Below are positions 43,110 through 51,318 of a DNA stretch of 53,446 nucleotides, piece by piece (within the stretch, counting starts at the first letter, position 1; every line of letters begins with the position of its first letter). Source of the DNA: Exilispira sp964581895 (GTDB lineage Bacteria; Spirochaetota; JAAYUW01). Location: assembly GCA_964581895.1 (NCBI GenBank), contig CAZOPR010000011.1, forward strand, positions 1-53,446, given 5' to 3'. Under the pieces are notes generated by a model. That model was not told where the DNA came from and did no database searches. It saw nothing but the letters and a program-made list of their open reading frames with translations. Position numbers and translations under genes: made by a program.

Positions 43110-43625
43110 ATGATACTTGAAATAGAAGTAGATGGGATTTTACATAAAATAGAAACAGAACCTTCAAAAAGGCTTTTAGATCTTTTACGAGATGACTTGA
43201 AAATCTATTCCATAAAAGAAGGATGCGGTGAAGGTGAATGCGGTGCATGCTCTGTTTTGATAGATGGAAAACTTTCGACAAGTTGCATAGTAAGTGTATC
43301 TGCTGTTAATAAAAAGAAAATAACAACGCTTGAGGGAGTAAAAAAGACTGAACTATTTACCACTATTGAAGATTCATTTGCAAGATTTTTCGCAAGTCAA
43401 TGTGGATTTTGTACCCCTGGTATGGTAATGGCAACCTACTTTGCATTCAAGCAACTTATAGAAAACCAGGATGAAGATAAAGATTTTTCAGAGGAAGAAT
43501 TAAAAGAGCATTTTAAAAAATCCATTGAAGGAAATCTCTGCCGCTGCACAGGGTATAATCAGATTCTTGATGCTATGATGGATATTTACAATAATATTAA
43601 AAAAATAAAAAATGAAAATTTATAA
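43110..43625 (+). CDS. Xanthine dehydrogenase-type 2Fe-2S subunit
   Basis: The 171-residue electron-transfer subunit holds two 2Fe-2S clusters. The N-terminal plant-ferredoxin-type cluster uses C39, C44, C47 and C59 (GCGEGECGACSVL then TSC). The C-terminal cluster uses C98, C101, C144 and C146 (SQCGFCTPG and NLCRCTGYNQ). All eight cysteines are present. The start is set at ATG 43110 because GGAGG lies five bases upstream; an ATG at 43098 would overlap that site. Names vary between organisms (xdhC in E. coli, pucE in Bacillus), so no symbol is given. Confidence 0.94.
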   Translation: MILEIEVDGILHKIETEPSKRLLDLLRDDLKIYSIKEGCGEGECGACSVLIDGKLSTSCIVSVSAVNKKKITTLEGVKKTELFTTIEDSFARFFASQCGFCTPGMVMATYFAFKQLIENQDEDKDFSEEELKEHFKKSIEGNLCRCTGYNQILDAMMDIYNNIKKIKNENL

Positions 43626-43675
43626 GAATCTACAAACTATACTATAATTTTTTTTAATAAGAAAAGGTATAAATT

Positions 43676-44020
43676 ATGGAAAATAAAAAGATAAAGGATG
43701 ATAAAAATCTAAAGATAATAAATGATAAAATTAATGAGGTTATTAAAAATAAAAATATAAATTTAAGTAAAATTATTCTTTTTGGTTCAAGAGATAGAGG
43801 AGACTTTAATTATAATAGTGATTATGATATAATGATTTTGCTTAGTGATTTCTGCAGTGAAGAAATGAAAAAAAATCTTACAAAAGAAATAAGAACTCAA
43901 CTGGCTAAAATGTTTATAGATATAGATATTATAATTATTTCAGATTCTGAATTTGAAGAAAAAAAGGATGAATTAGGTTCAGTAGTAAAATATGCAAAAA
44001 AAGAAGGTATTGTTTTATGA
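43676..44020 (+). CDS. MNT-type nucleotidyltransferase
   Basis: The 114-residue protein is a minimal nucleotidyltransferase. The diagnostic GSxxRG...SDxD motif is G37-S38 through D51 (LFGSRDRGDFNYNSDYDIMI), with a further Asp near 82-84 (FIDIDIIII). Such proteins pair with HEPN proteins as antitoxins; some AMPylate the HEPN toxin. The stop codon overlaps the start of the next gene (ATGA), the normal arrangement for MNT-HEPN. It lies between the 2Fe-2S and FAD subunit genes of the hydroxylase, with AAAAGG before its ATG. Confidence 0.85.
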   Translation: MENKKIKDDKNLKIINDKINEVIKNKNINLSKIILFGSRDRGDFNYNSDYDIMILLSDFCSEEMKKNLTKEIRTQLAKMFIDIDIIIISDSEFEEKKDELGSVVKYAKKEGIVL

Positions 44021-44370
44021 ATATTGATGATATATTACCTTATAAAAAATGGTTATTAAAAGCTGAAGAAGATTTTACTCTTATAAAACATGAAATGTTT
44101 TTTGAAGAAAAGCCGACACAAAAATTAGAATATCTTTTAGAATTATGTCAAAATATTGATTTTAAGCCAACACACAATTTAGAATATCTTTTAGAATTAT
44201 GTAAAACTGTTGATGAAGATTTTTCTCAAATAGATATAGCGAATCTTACCGATTATGCAATTTCTGCCAGATACCCTGTTAATTTTATTAAACCTTCTAT
44301 TATAGAAACTAATTCAAGCGTTGATATTGCCATGAAAATTAGAGAATTTATTTTAAATAAAATTAAATAA
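44017..44370 (+). CDS. HEPN-domain protein, internally altered
   Basis: The 117-residue partner of the MNT gene overlaps it by four bases. The ends match the HEPN plan: KKWLLKAEEDFTLIK at the start and PTHNLEYLLELCKTVDEDFS, then YAISARYPVNF, then a final helix. The central helix that normally carries an F-x-x-QQAxEKxLKA stretch is missing. In its place is a duplicate of the following segment (PTQKLEYLLELCQNID), from a 54-bp tandem duplication. The frame is open, but the toxin core may be inactive. It could be a neutralised toxin kept with its antitoxin, or a binding protein. Confidence 0.7.
   Translation: MNIDDILPYKKWLLKAEEDFTLIKHEMFFEEKPTQKLEYLLELCQNIDFKPTHNLEYLLELCKTVDEDFSQIDIANLTDYAISARYPVNFIKPSIIETNSSVDIAMKIREFILNKIK
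44110..44217. repeat. 54-bp tandem duplication inside HEPN gene
   Basis: Units 44110-44163 and 44164-44217 share a 22-base core (centred on GAATATCTTTTAGAATTATG) and encode LEYLLELC twice. The unit is a multiple of three, so the frame is kept. The copies have diverged at their 3' ends, so the event is not very recent. Confidence 0.9.
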
Positions 44371-44388
44371 AGATTAAGGGAAAGATTT

Positions 44389-45231
44389 ATGGAAAATGAA
44401 GTTTTTTATCCAGAGGATTTAAGCGAACTTTTACAAATATTAGACCAAAATAAAGGTACAATATATGCTGGTGGCACAGATTTGATGGTTGAAAAAAGAA
44501 GAGGAAAAGCCCAAGCAGCAGATCTATCCTTGCCAATAATCCATATAAAAGATATTGCACAACTTAATGCGATAGAGATTAACGATGGATATATCGAGAT
44601 TGGGGCTTGTTGTTCTTATTCAGATCTTCTTTCAAATAAACTTATCCCTCAAATACTAAAGGATGCAATAATAACAATAGGTGGACCTGCTGTGAGAAAT
44701 TTTGGAACAATTGGGGGGAATATTTGTAACGCATCACCTGCAGCAGATTGTATCCCACCTCTTGCAATTTTAGATGCCTCTTGTTTTATAGAAAGCAAAG
44801 ATGGTAAAAGAGAGATTAGCCTTAATAACTTTATTATAGGAAGAAAAAAGGTAGACTTAAAAGAGGGTGAAGTTTTAACAAAAATAAAAATACCTGAAAA
44901 TTATCTTTACGATATTGAATATTTTAAGTTTGAAAAGGTTGGACTTAGAAATGCAATGACTCTTTCTAAGACTTCAGTTGCAATTTTGGCTACAAAACAA
45001 AAAAATATTCAGATTGCATTTGGAGCTACTGCACCAAAATTTGTTAGAGTCATAGAAAATGAAAAAATTTTATCTAGAAAAAAAATAAATTTTGATTTGT
45101 TTAAAAAATTGTATAAACCTTATTTCAGTTCGATTGATGATCAGCGCTCAACAAAAGATTATAGAGAAAACACCGCACTTATTATTGGTTATAAATTATA
45201 TAATGAAGCATTTGAAAAAGTAAATAAATAA
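44389..45231 (+). CDS. Xanthine dehydrogenase-type FAD-binding subunit
   Basis: The 280-residue subunit passes electrons from the 2Fe-2S clusters to an acceptor through FAD. The FAD-binding motifs are TIYAGGTDLMVEKRRGK near residue 20-36 and GGPAVRNFGTIGGNICNASP with AADCIPPL near 103-130, both typical of the CO-dehydrogenase/xanthine-dehydrogenase medium subunit. The length is normal. It starts with ATG after AAGGGAAAG and lies 18 bp after the HEPN gene, so the toxin-antitoxin-like pair is inside the operon and not beside it. Confidence 0.93.
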   Translation: MENEVFYPEDLSELLQILDQNKGTIYAGGTDLMVEKRRGKAQAADLSLPIIHIKDIAQLNAIEINDGYIEIGACCSYSDLLSNKLIPQILKDAIITIGGPAVRNFGTIGGNICNASPAADCIPPLAILDASCFIESKDGKREISLNNFIIGRKKVDLKEGEVLTKIKIPENYLYDIEYFKFEKVGLRNAMTLSKTSVAILATKQKNIQIAFGATAPKFVRVIENEKILSRKKINFDLFKKLYKPYFSSIDDQRSTKDYRENTALIIGYKLYNEAFEKVNK

Positions 45232-45321
45232 TAAATAAATGAGCAAAAAATAAAATTAAAAGAGTAACAAATAAATAGTATTTAAAATTAAAATAGCAAC
45301 AAAAAAATTGGAGGAGATAAA

Positions 45322-46782
45322 ATGATTGAACTTAAAGTTAATGAAAAGATTAGAAAAAGAAATATTGAAAGATGCAAGGAAAAAGGGATATTGATTCCAA
45401 CATTTGAGCAGATGAAAAACCATGAAAAGATACCTCAAAAGATTAAAGATGAACTTAAAAATATAGGACTTTGGGATATAAATCCAAGGAATCTATATAG
45501 AATCACCTGGAAAAATGAACCTAAAGAGAAAGGTGGACTTTTTGGCTCTGTCAATTTTATTGAATTCCCTAAGGAACTTACAGGGGTTGATGCAAAAATT
45601 ATAGCACTTGTTGGCAAATGGTTTCCAACTGGAGCACATAAAGTTGGCGCAACATTTGGCTGTCTCGCTCCCGCCCTTGTAACTGGAAATTTTGATAGCA
45701 CAACTCAGAAAGCAGTATGGCCATCTACTGGAAATTACTGTCGAGGTGGTGCTTTTAACTCAAAACTTTTGGGTTGCGACTCAATAGCAATACTTCCGCA
45801 GCAGATGAGCAAAGAAAGATTTGAATGGTTAAAAAATGTCGCAACAGAAGTTATTGCGACCTATGGGTGCGAAAGCAATGTCAAAGAAATCTTCGATAAA
45901 TGTAATGAACTTGTTAAAACTAGAGATGATGTGGTAATCTTTAACCAGTTTGACCAGTTTGGAAATTATCTATGGCATTATGAAATAACCGCAAATGCTA
46001 TACTTGAAGTTTTAGAAAAACATATAAAATCAGGCAAAAACCTTGCGGCTTTTGTAAGTGCTACTGGTTCTGCTGGAACAATAGCTGCTGGCGATAAACT
46101 AAAAGAGCGTTTCCCAGCCATGAAAATAGTTGCTTCAGAAGCACTTCAATGCCCTACAATACTTGAAAATGGTTTTGGCGCACATAGAATCGAAGGGATT
46201 GGCGATAAACATATCCCATGGATACATAATGTTAAAAACACAGATGCTGCGGTTGCTATCGATGATATTGAACCGCTTAACCTTATAAGACTTTTCAATG
46301 AAGAAGAAGGAAGAAAATTCTTAAAGAAACAAAAAATAGATGGTAATCTTGTAGATAATCTTGATTTGCTTGGTATTTCTGGTTGTTCAAACCTGCTTTC
46401 TGCAATAAAAACGACTAAATACTTTGAACTAACTTCTGACGACATTGTAGTAACTATCTTAACAGATTCGATGGAACTTTATAAGAGTAGGATTATTGAA
46501 TTAAGAGAGCAACAAGGCAGCTATAATAGTGAAAAGGCGGCAATCGACTATTACACAACCTTGATAAACCAAAAAACAGATAACTTTATCGAACTTGGAT
46601 ATAAGGATAGGAAAAAGATTCATAACTTAAAATATTTTACCTGGGTTGAACAGCAAGGAAAAAGTGTTGAGCAGTTAGATAGACTCTGGTATGACAAAAC
46701 TTTCTGGGAAAACCTGAGAAGTCTTACTCCAGCTATAGATAAACTTATAGAAGATTTTAATAAAGAAATTGAAAAAGGTTAA
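45322..46782 (+). CDS. PLP-dependent lyase-like enzyme in hydroxylase operon
   Basis: The 486-residue protein belongs to fold-type-II PLP enzymes (tryptophan synthase beta/cysteine synthase superfamily). The PLP lysine is most likely K107 in PTGAHKVGATFG; WPSTGNYCRGGAF is the substrate-side loop and FVSATGSAGTIAAGDKLKER the phosphate-binding loop. The C-terminal 100 residues are an extra helical extension. It is not a standard threonine or cysteine synthase and I do not know its reaction. Its position between the FAD subunit and XdhC suggests that it acts on an amino-acid-like product of heterocycle breakdown, for example as an ammonia-lyase; this is inference. The start follows GGAGGAG. Confidence 0.7.
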   Translation: MIELKVNEKIRKRNIERCKEKGILIPTFEQMKNHEKIPQKIKDELKNIGLWDINPRNLYRITWKNEPKEKGGLFGSVNFIEFPKELTGVDAKIIALVGKWFPTGAHKVGATFGCLAPALVTGNFDSTTQKAVWPSTGNYCRGGAFNSKLLGCDSIAILPQQMSKERFEWLKNVATEVIATYGCESNVKEIFDKCNELVKTRDDVVIFNQFDQFGNYLWHYEITANAILEVLEKHIKSGKNLAAFVSATGSAGTIAAGDKLKERFPAMKIVASEALQCPTILENGFGAHRIEGIGDKHIPWIHNVKNTDAAVAIDDIEPLNLIRLFNEEEGRKFLKKQKIDGNLVDNLDLLGISGCSNLLSAIKTTKYFELTSDDIVVTILTDSMELYKSRIIELREQQGSYNSEKAAIDYYTTLINQKTDNFIELGYKDRKKIHNLKYFTWVEQQGKSVEQLDRLWYDKTFWENLRSLTPAIDKLIEDFNKEIEKG

Positions 46783-46870
46783 TTTTGCTGTTAAAATAAA
46801 ACTTAACAATAAAACTTAAAACTTCTGAAAAAATTTTATCTTATATAAAAAATAAACATGGAAACAAGAT

Positions 46871-47770
46871 ATGCAAAATATTTTAAGCACTATCGAAGAT
46901 ATATTTAATGAAAATGCTCCATGTGTCTTTGTTGAAGTGATAAGTTCAACAAGCGGTACGCCATGTAAGGCTGGATTTAAGATGATTGTAAATGAAAAAG
47001 GAAGGGTTGAAGGCTCTGTTGGCGGTGGAATTTTGGAGCAAACCTGTATAGATATTGCAAAGAGGATGATTTTACAAAATGAAAAAACCAGCCTTCACAC
47101 ATTTAACTTAAAAAATGATATTCCTATTTCAACTGAAAAAGAAGTTATAGAAGAAAAAAACACTAATAATCAGCAAACAACTTTATATGCTGCCTGTGGT
47201 GGGAAGGTCACTATCTTTTTTGAATTTCATGATCTTTTGACTCTTTCGATTTTTGGGGGAGGGCATATTGGAGAAAATCTTGTAGATATATTAAAAGATT
47301 TGGGTTATAAGATTCAGCTTTTTGATGTGCGAGAAGATATTTTAAGCCATTTTGCTACAAATAATGATGTTAAAACATTTATTCTTAGACCAGAAAATAA
47401 AGAGAATGAAACTTTATTTTTTGTTGAAAATAGTCCTCTTTCAGAATTTTTAAAAAATGATTCTTACATTGTAATAACGACTCATGGGCATATTTATGAT
47501 TTTTCTATAGCAAAATATATTTTAAATCTAGATAAAAAGTTTAAGTATATTGGAATGGTTGGCTCTAAAAATAAGGTTAAAGGCTTTTTAGAAAGCTTAA
47601 AAACCGAATCAACTGAAATTTATGATAAAATCTTATCTTCAAACTTTTATAGCCCTATCGGACTTGATATTGGCGGAGTAAGTGCAAGAGAGATAGCTTT
47701 ATCTATCGCGGCTCAAATCCAATCTGTTAGATATGGAAAAAGCAACAAAGATTTGAGTATAATAAATTAA
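46871..47770 (+). CDS. xdhC: XdhC/CoxI-family molybdoenzyme maturation factor
   Basis: The 299-residue protein helps mature molybdenum hydroxylases, in known cases by binding the cofactor and promoting its sulfuration and insertion. The N-terminal XdhC/CoxI domain contains VISSTSGTPCKAGFKMIV and GSVGGGILEQ; AACGGKVTIFFE follows. The C-terminal Rossmann part has SIFGGGHIGENLVDIL and GMVGSKNKVKGFL, and ends with DIGGVSAREIALSIAAQI. A short linker (about 95-115) is Glu/Asn-rich. It is the last gene of the hydroxylase locus. In E. coli nomenclature xdhC is an enzyme subunit; here the symbol follows the Rhodobacter chaperone. Confidence 0.9.
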   Translation: MQNILSTIEDIFNENAPCVFVEVISSTSGTPCKAGFKMIVNEKGRVEGSVGGGILEQTCIDIAKRMILQNEKTSLHTFNLKNDIPISTEKEVIEEKNTNNQQTTLYAACGGKVTIFFEFHDLLTLSIFGGGHIGENLVDILKDLGYKIQLFDVREDILSHFATNNDVKTFILRPENKENETLFFVENSPLSEFLKNDSYIVITTHGHIYDFSIAKYILNLDKKFKYIGMVGSKNKVKGFLESLKTESTEIYDKILSSNFYSPIGLDIGGVSAREIALSIAAQIQSVRYGKSNKDLSIIN

Positions 47771-47800
47771 TCCTTATATAGTTTTTTAGTAAAAATTTAA

Positions 47801-47960
47801 TAAAATCAATAAAAATTGGATAAAATCTGAAAATTTTGAATAAAATCTGAAAATTTTGAATAAAATCTGAAAATTTTGAATAAAATCTGAAAATTTTGAA
47901 TAAAATCTGGAAATTTTGGATAAAATCTGGAAAATTTGGATAAAACAAGTAGAAATTGGA
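47801..47960. repeat. 20-bp tandem repeat array, about eight units
   Basis: Units of 20 bp begin TAAAATCTGAAAATTTTGAA. Four identical copies (47821-47900) are flanked by two copies with A-to-G changes (47901-47940) and a degenerate copy at each end. Each unit holds the palindrome AAAATTTT. The array fills much of the 344-bp gap between xdhC and flgF; the rest of the gap (47961-48114) is plain A/T-rich leader ending in the flgF ribosome-binding site (TGGAG). There are no spacers, so this is not CRISPR. Confidence 0.93.
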
Positions 47961-48114
47961 TAAAATAAAATTCCACTTTCTATTTTATAAATTTTAAATT
48001 TCAGTCCTTTTTTATCTTTTTCTCAATAATTTATCAATCTTCCGAAACTATTTTTAAGATAACTTTGAAAATAAAGAAAAATATTGAATCTAAATCGTTT
48101 TAACTGGAGAATTT

Positions 48115-48918
48115 ATGGTTAGAGGCATTTACACGGCAGCATCTGGAATGATTGTTCAAAATGAAAGGATAGATATTATTTCAAATAACCTTGCAAATGT
48201 AAGCACAACTTCATATAAGCAAGATCAGGCAATAATGAAGGAATTTCCACAGATGCTACTTCAAAGAACAAATGAAAAATTCTTCATATTTGATAGTGGT
48301 GCAATAGATATAGCTCCAATTGTTGGTAAAATAGGAACTGGTGCCGAAGTCAACCAGAAATTCACAGATTTTAAGACTGGGGCATTTATTCAAACAGAAC
48401 ATAATCTTGATTTTGCGATAGAAACAGAAGGTGCGTTTTTTTCGGTTCAGACTCCTTATGGAATCTTTTATACAAGAAATGGAGAGCTTAATTTAGCACC
48501 AGATGGAACAATAGTCACAAAACAGGGATATTCAGTTTTAGGAGAAAATGGACCCATTAATGTTGCAGGCAAAGACTTCAAACTTGATCAGTTTGGACAG
48601 GTCTGGGTTAAAGATTATAACAATACAAACTGGGAGATTAAAGATCGACTCCCCTTTTATAGTTTTTCAGACTTAAAGTATCTTGAAAAGGTTGGAGATT
48701 CTTTTTATAAGGGAACAAAATACTCTGGTTATCCTCAAATAAGAGAAAAGAACCAGACAAGAATCCATGTCGGCTTTATTGAAGGCTCAAATGTAAATCC
48801 AGTTCTTGAAATGGTAAGACTTATCGAAGCACAAAGGGCATATGAAGCCAACTCAAAAACTTTACAGGCAGAAGATGATGCGACAAATAGAGCAATAAAT
48901 CAGGTAGGAAGAATTTAA
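48115..48918 (+). CDS. flgF: Flagellar basal-body rod protein FlgF
   Basis: The 267-residue rod protein starts with the conserved N-terminal helix (MVRGIYTAASGMIVQNERID followed by IISNNLANVSTTSYK) and ends with GSNVNPVLEMVRLIEAQRAY followed by EANSKTLQAEDD, the two segments that form the coiled coil of rod and hook proteins. The middle domain (about 90-215) lies on the outside of the rod. It is followed by flgG at 59 bp. No signal peptide is present, as expected for export by the flagellar type III apparatus. Rod paralogues are similar, and it could equally be named FlhO in some lineages. Confidence 0.88.
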   Translation: MVRGIYTAASGMIVQNERIDIISNNLANVSTTSYKQDQAIMKEFPQMLLQRTNEKFFIFDSGAIDIAPIVGKIGTGAEVNQKFTDFKTGAFIQTEHNLDFAIETEGAFFSVQTPYGIFYTRNGELNLAPDGTIVTKQGYSVLGENGPINVAGKDFKLDQFGQVWVKDYNNTNWEIKDRLPFYSFSDLKYLEKVGDSFYKGTKYSGYPQIREKNQTRIHVGFIEGSNVNPVLEMVRLIEAQRAYEANSKTLQAEDDATNRAINQVGRI

Positions 48919-48977
48919 AGTTAATAAAATAAGAAAGTAATAAAAATTTATTTAATTTTCAATTATGGGGGTAAAAA

Positions 48978-49772
48978 ATGATAAATTCATTATGGATTGG
49001 TGCGGTTGGAATGAGTGCTCAACAGACAAATATAGATATCATATCAAATAACCTTGCCAATGTAAATACAACAGGTTACAAAAAAAGCAGGGCTGAATTT
49101 GAAGATTTAATATATCAAAAAATACAGATGGCATCAACTCCAATAATGGATGAAACGATAACACCAGTTCCTATTCAGATAGGATATGGTGCTAAGGTTG
49201 CGGCAACTCAGAAAATTTTTGCTCAAGGTGCCCTTCAAAACACTGGTATCCCAACAGATGTTGCTATTATGGGAGAAGGATTTTTCAGAGTTCAGCTTTA
49301 CGATGGCTCTTTTGCATATACAAGGGATGGCTCATTTAAGGTTGATTCCAATGGGCAGCTGGTAACTTCACAGGGCTATAGACTTATCCCTGAGGTAATC
49401 CTACCAGAAGGTTTTCAGTATGAAGAGATAAATATTACCCCAGATGGTAGAATCTTTGCAAAGGTTGCAGGAAACGATACCCCTATCCCAGTTGGACAGA
49501 TACAGCTATTTCGGTTTACAAATAATGCAGGTCTGGAAGCTGTCGGTGAAAATCTTTTCAAAGAAACACATGCAAGCGGTCCATCTATCCCTGGAACACC
49601 TGGTTCTGCTGGTTTTGGTTCTGTTCATCAAGGTTATGTCGAAATGTCAAATGTTAACACTGTCGAAGCTATGGTTAACCTTATTGTTGCTCAACGAGCC
49701 TATGAATTTAACTCAAAAAGCATAACAACTGCCGATTCCCTTTTGCAAACAGCTATAGGGATGAAAAGATAA
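48978..49772 (+). CDS. flgG: Flagellar distal rod protein FlgG
   Basis: The 264-residue distal rod protein has the N-terminal LWIGAVGMSAQQTNIDIISN and NLANVNTTGYKKSRAEFEDL (the specific FlgG L-stretch follows as IYQKIQMAS), the middle GEGFFRVQLYDGSFAYTRDG, and C-terminal VEMSNVNTVEAMVNLIVAQR then AYEFNSKSI. It comes after flgF in the usual order. Instead of flgA, flgH and flgI the next gene is a SpoIID-domain protein, so the flagellar cluster is broken here. It starts with ATG after GGGGG. Confidence 0.94.
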   Translation: MINSLWIGAVGMSAQQTNIDIISNNLANVNTTGYKKSRAEFEDLIYQKIQMASTPIMDETITPVPIQIGYGAKVAATQKIFAQGALQNTGIPTDVAIMGEGFFRVQLYDGSFAYTRDGSFKVDSNGQLVTSQGYRLIPEVILPEGFQYEEINITPDGRIFAKVAGNDTPIPVGQIQLFRFTNNAGLEAVGENLFKETHASGPSIPGTPGSAGFGSVHQGYVEMSNVNTVEAMVNLIVAQRAYEFNSKSITTADSLLQTAIGMKR

Positions 49773-49854
49773 ATAATGAAAATATAAAAAAAATAAAAAA
49801 AATAAGAAAATAAAAAAATAAAAATACCAAAAAAGATAAAATCAGATAAAAGAT

Positions 49855-51231
49855 ATGAAAAAAATTAAGTTTTTTTTTTGCTTAATCCTTCTTTTAATAA
49901 TTTTTGAACTTTCGACTTTTTCTTGCACAACTATGTACCAGTTTTCTCGCTCTATAAGCTCACCTAACCCACCTATTAAAGAAGATTTAAATTTCCCAGA
50001 AAGAAAAGAACTTGGACAGTTCGCAAATCTTATGGATTCTAAAATAAGAATAAACCTTCTTGTTACATCTGGGGCAAGTTTTGTGATAAAGTCAGACACG
50101 ACAATCTACAAGGATAATAATCCAGTTACAGAAGCAAACGCCGAAAAGCAAAATATCTATGAGATAACATATAAAGATATTGGTTCTACATTTATTTCTT
50201 TTTCTTTTATCTTCTTAAACGATAAACCAATTTCAAAAGTTCTGAAAGTCGAAAAAAAAGATGATACAAATTTTTATCTTGTTGCAAATATCCCTTTGAT
50301 TTTTTATCTTGCAGGTGTTCTTTCAGCAGAAATGGGCAAATCTTTTCCAGAAGAAGCCTTAAAGGCTCAAGCAGTTGCTTCGAGAACCTACCTTTACGCA
50401 TCAGGGTTTTTGGGAAACCAAAATAATATAAATAGCTTTTCTTCTAATGGCAGTCAAAATTTATTATCAAGCAGTTCATCTTCAAGTAGTTCTCCTTCAA
50501 GTGGCTCTCCTTCAAATAGCTCACCTTTAAATAGCTCATCTTCAAATAATTCTGTTTCTTCTTCAAATGGTTCCAATACTGGCAGCGCTAAAAAGCCGTA
50601 TGATATAGAAAATTCCGTAAATTTTCAAGTTTTTAGTTTTAATAATATTGAGTATTTTCTCCCAATTGTCGCGCAAACAGACAATCTTGTATTAAAATAT
50701 GATGGACAGGTATTTCCAACCTATTTTCATTCACATTCTGGAGGTATTCTAACAACTCCCGCTCTTGTATGGGGGAAAAATCTACCTTATCTTTCAAATG
50801 TATACAAGGTAAAAGAAGATATTTATAGCAAAGACTCATATAAATGGAATGCCCAAATAGGTAGATTTTTCTTGAAAACTCTTTTTAGTAGAGCTGGGTT
50901 TGATGTAGATGGATACTGCTCAAATATTGAAATATTAAGTATTGGTGAAGATAAAAGAATATCTAAAATAAAAATAAGCTTTTCAAATGGAAAAGTAGTA
51001 GAATTAACAGGTGATGCATTTAGAAAGGTTGTTGGAACAACAGTCATAAAATCCACAAATTTTAGTTTTACCTATGATGCTACAAGTCAAAATTATATCT
51101 TCAATGGCGTTGGCTATGGTCATGGTATAGGTCTTTCTCAGTTTGGAGCAAAAGCGATGGCAGAGTCTTCTTTTACCTTCGATAAAATCCTTTCTTTTTA
51201 TTATAATAATGCAACAATTTCTCAAAAATAA
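49855..51231 (+). CDS. SpoIID/LytB-domain exported protein
   Basis: The 458-residue protein has a signal peptide ending at C24 (ELSTFSC), a loose lipobox, so it may be a lipoprotein. The SpoIID domain is split: YLAGVLSAEMGKSFPEEALK then AQAVASRTYLYA near 150-185, and FHSHSGGILTTPALVWGKNL plus GVGYGHGIGLSQFGAKAMAE near 285-440. SpoIID-type proteins are lytic transglycosylases that cut glycan strands lacking stem peptides. Between the two halves lies a Ser/Asn/Gly/Pro-rich linker (about 195-245) encoded by short repeats. The position after flgG suggests wall opening for the flagellar rod, but this is inference; it may simply remodel the wall. The ATG has no clear Shine-Dalgarno sequence. Confidence 0.85.
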   Translation: MKKIKFFFCLILLLIIFELSTFSCTTMYQFSRSISSPNPPIKEDLNFPERKELGQFANLMDSKIRINLLVTSGASFVIKSDTTIYKDNNPVTEANAEKQNIYEITYKDIGSTFISFSFIFLNDKPISKVLKVEKKDDTNFYLVANIPLIFYLAGVLSAEMGKSFPEEALKAQAVASRTYLYASGFLGNQNNINSFSSNGSQNLLSSSSSSSSSPSSGSPSNSSPLNSSSSNNSVSSSNGSNTGSAKKPYDIENSVNFQVFSFNNIEYFLPIVAQTDNLVLKYDGQVFPTYFHSHSGGILTTPALVWGKNLPYLSNVYKVKEDIYSKDSYKWNAQIGRFFLKTLFSRAGFDVDGYCSNIEILSIGEDKRISKIKISFSNGKVVELTGDAFRKVVGTTVIKSTNFSFTYDATSQNYIFNGVGYGHGIGLSQFGAKAMAESSFTFDKILSFYYNNATISQK

Positions 51232-51318
51232 TCAAAACTATTAAGTTAAATTAAGCTCAAATTTTATCAAAATCATTTATAATCCAAAAAAAAAGGTTGT
51301 AGTTGTTTATAAAAAAAA

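Noticed and set aside
47727..47948. 73-residue frame on the minus strand with repeated FIQNFQILFKIF
   Set aside because: It is only the 20-bp tandem array read in frame. The period is not a multiple of three and the apparent protein repeat is a translation artefact.
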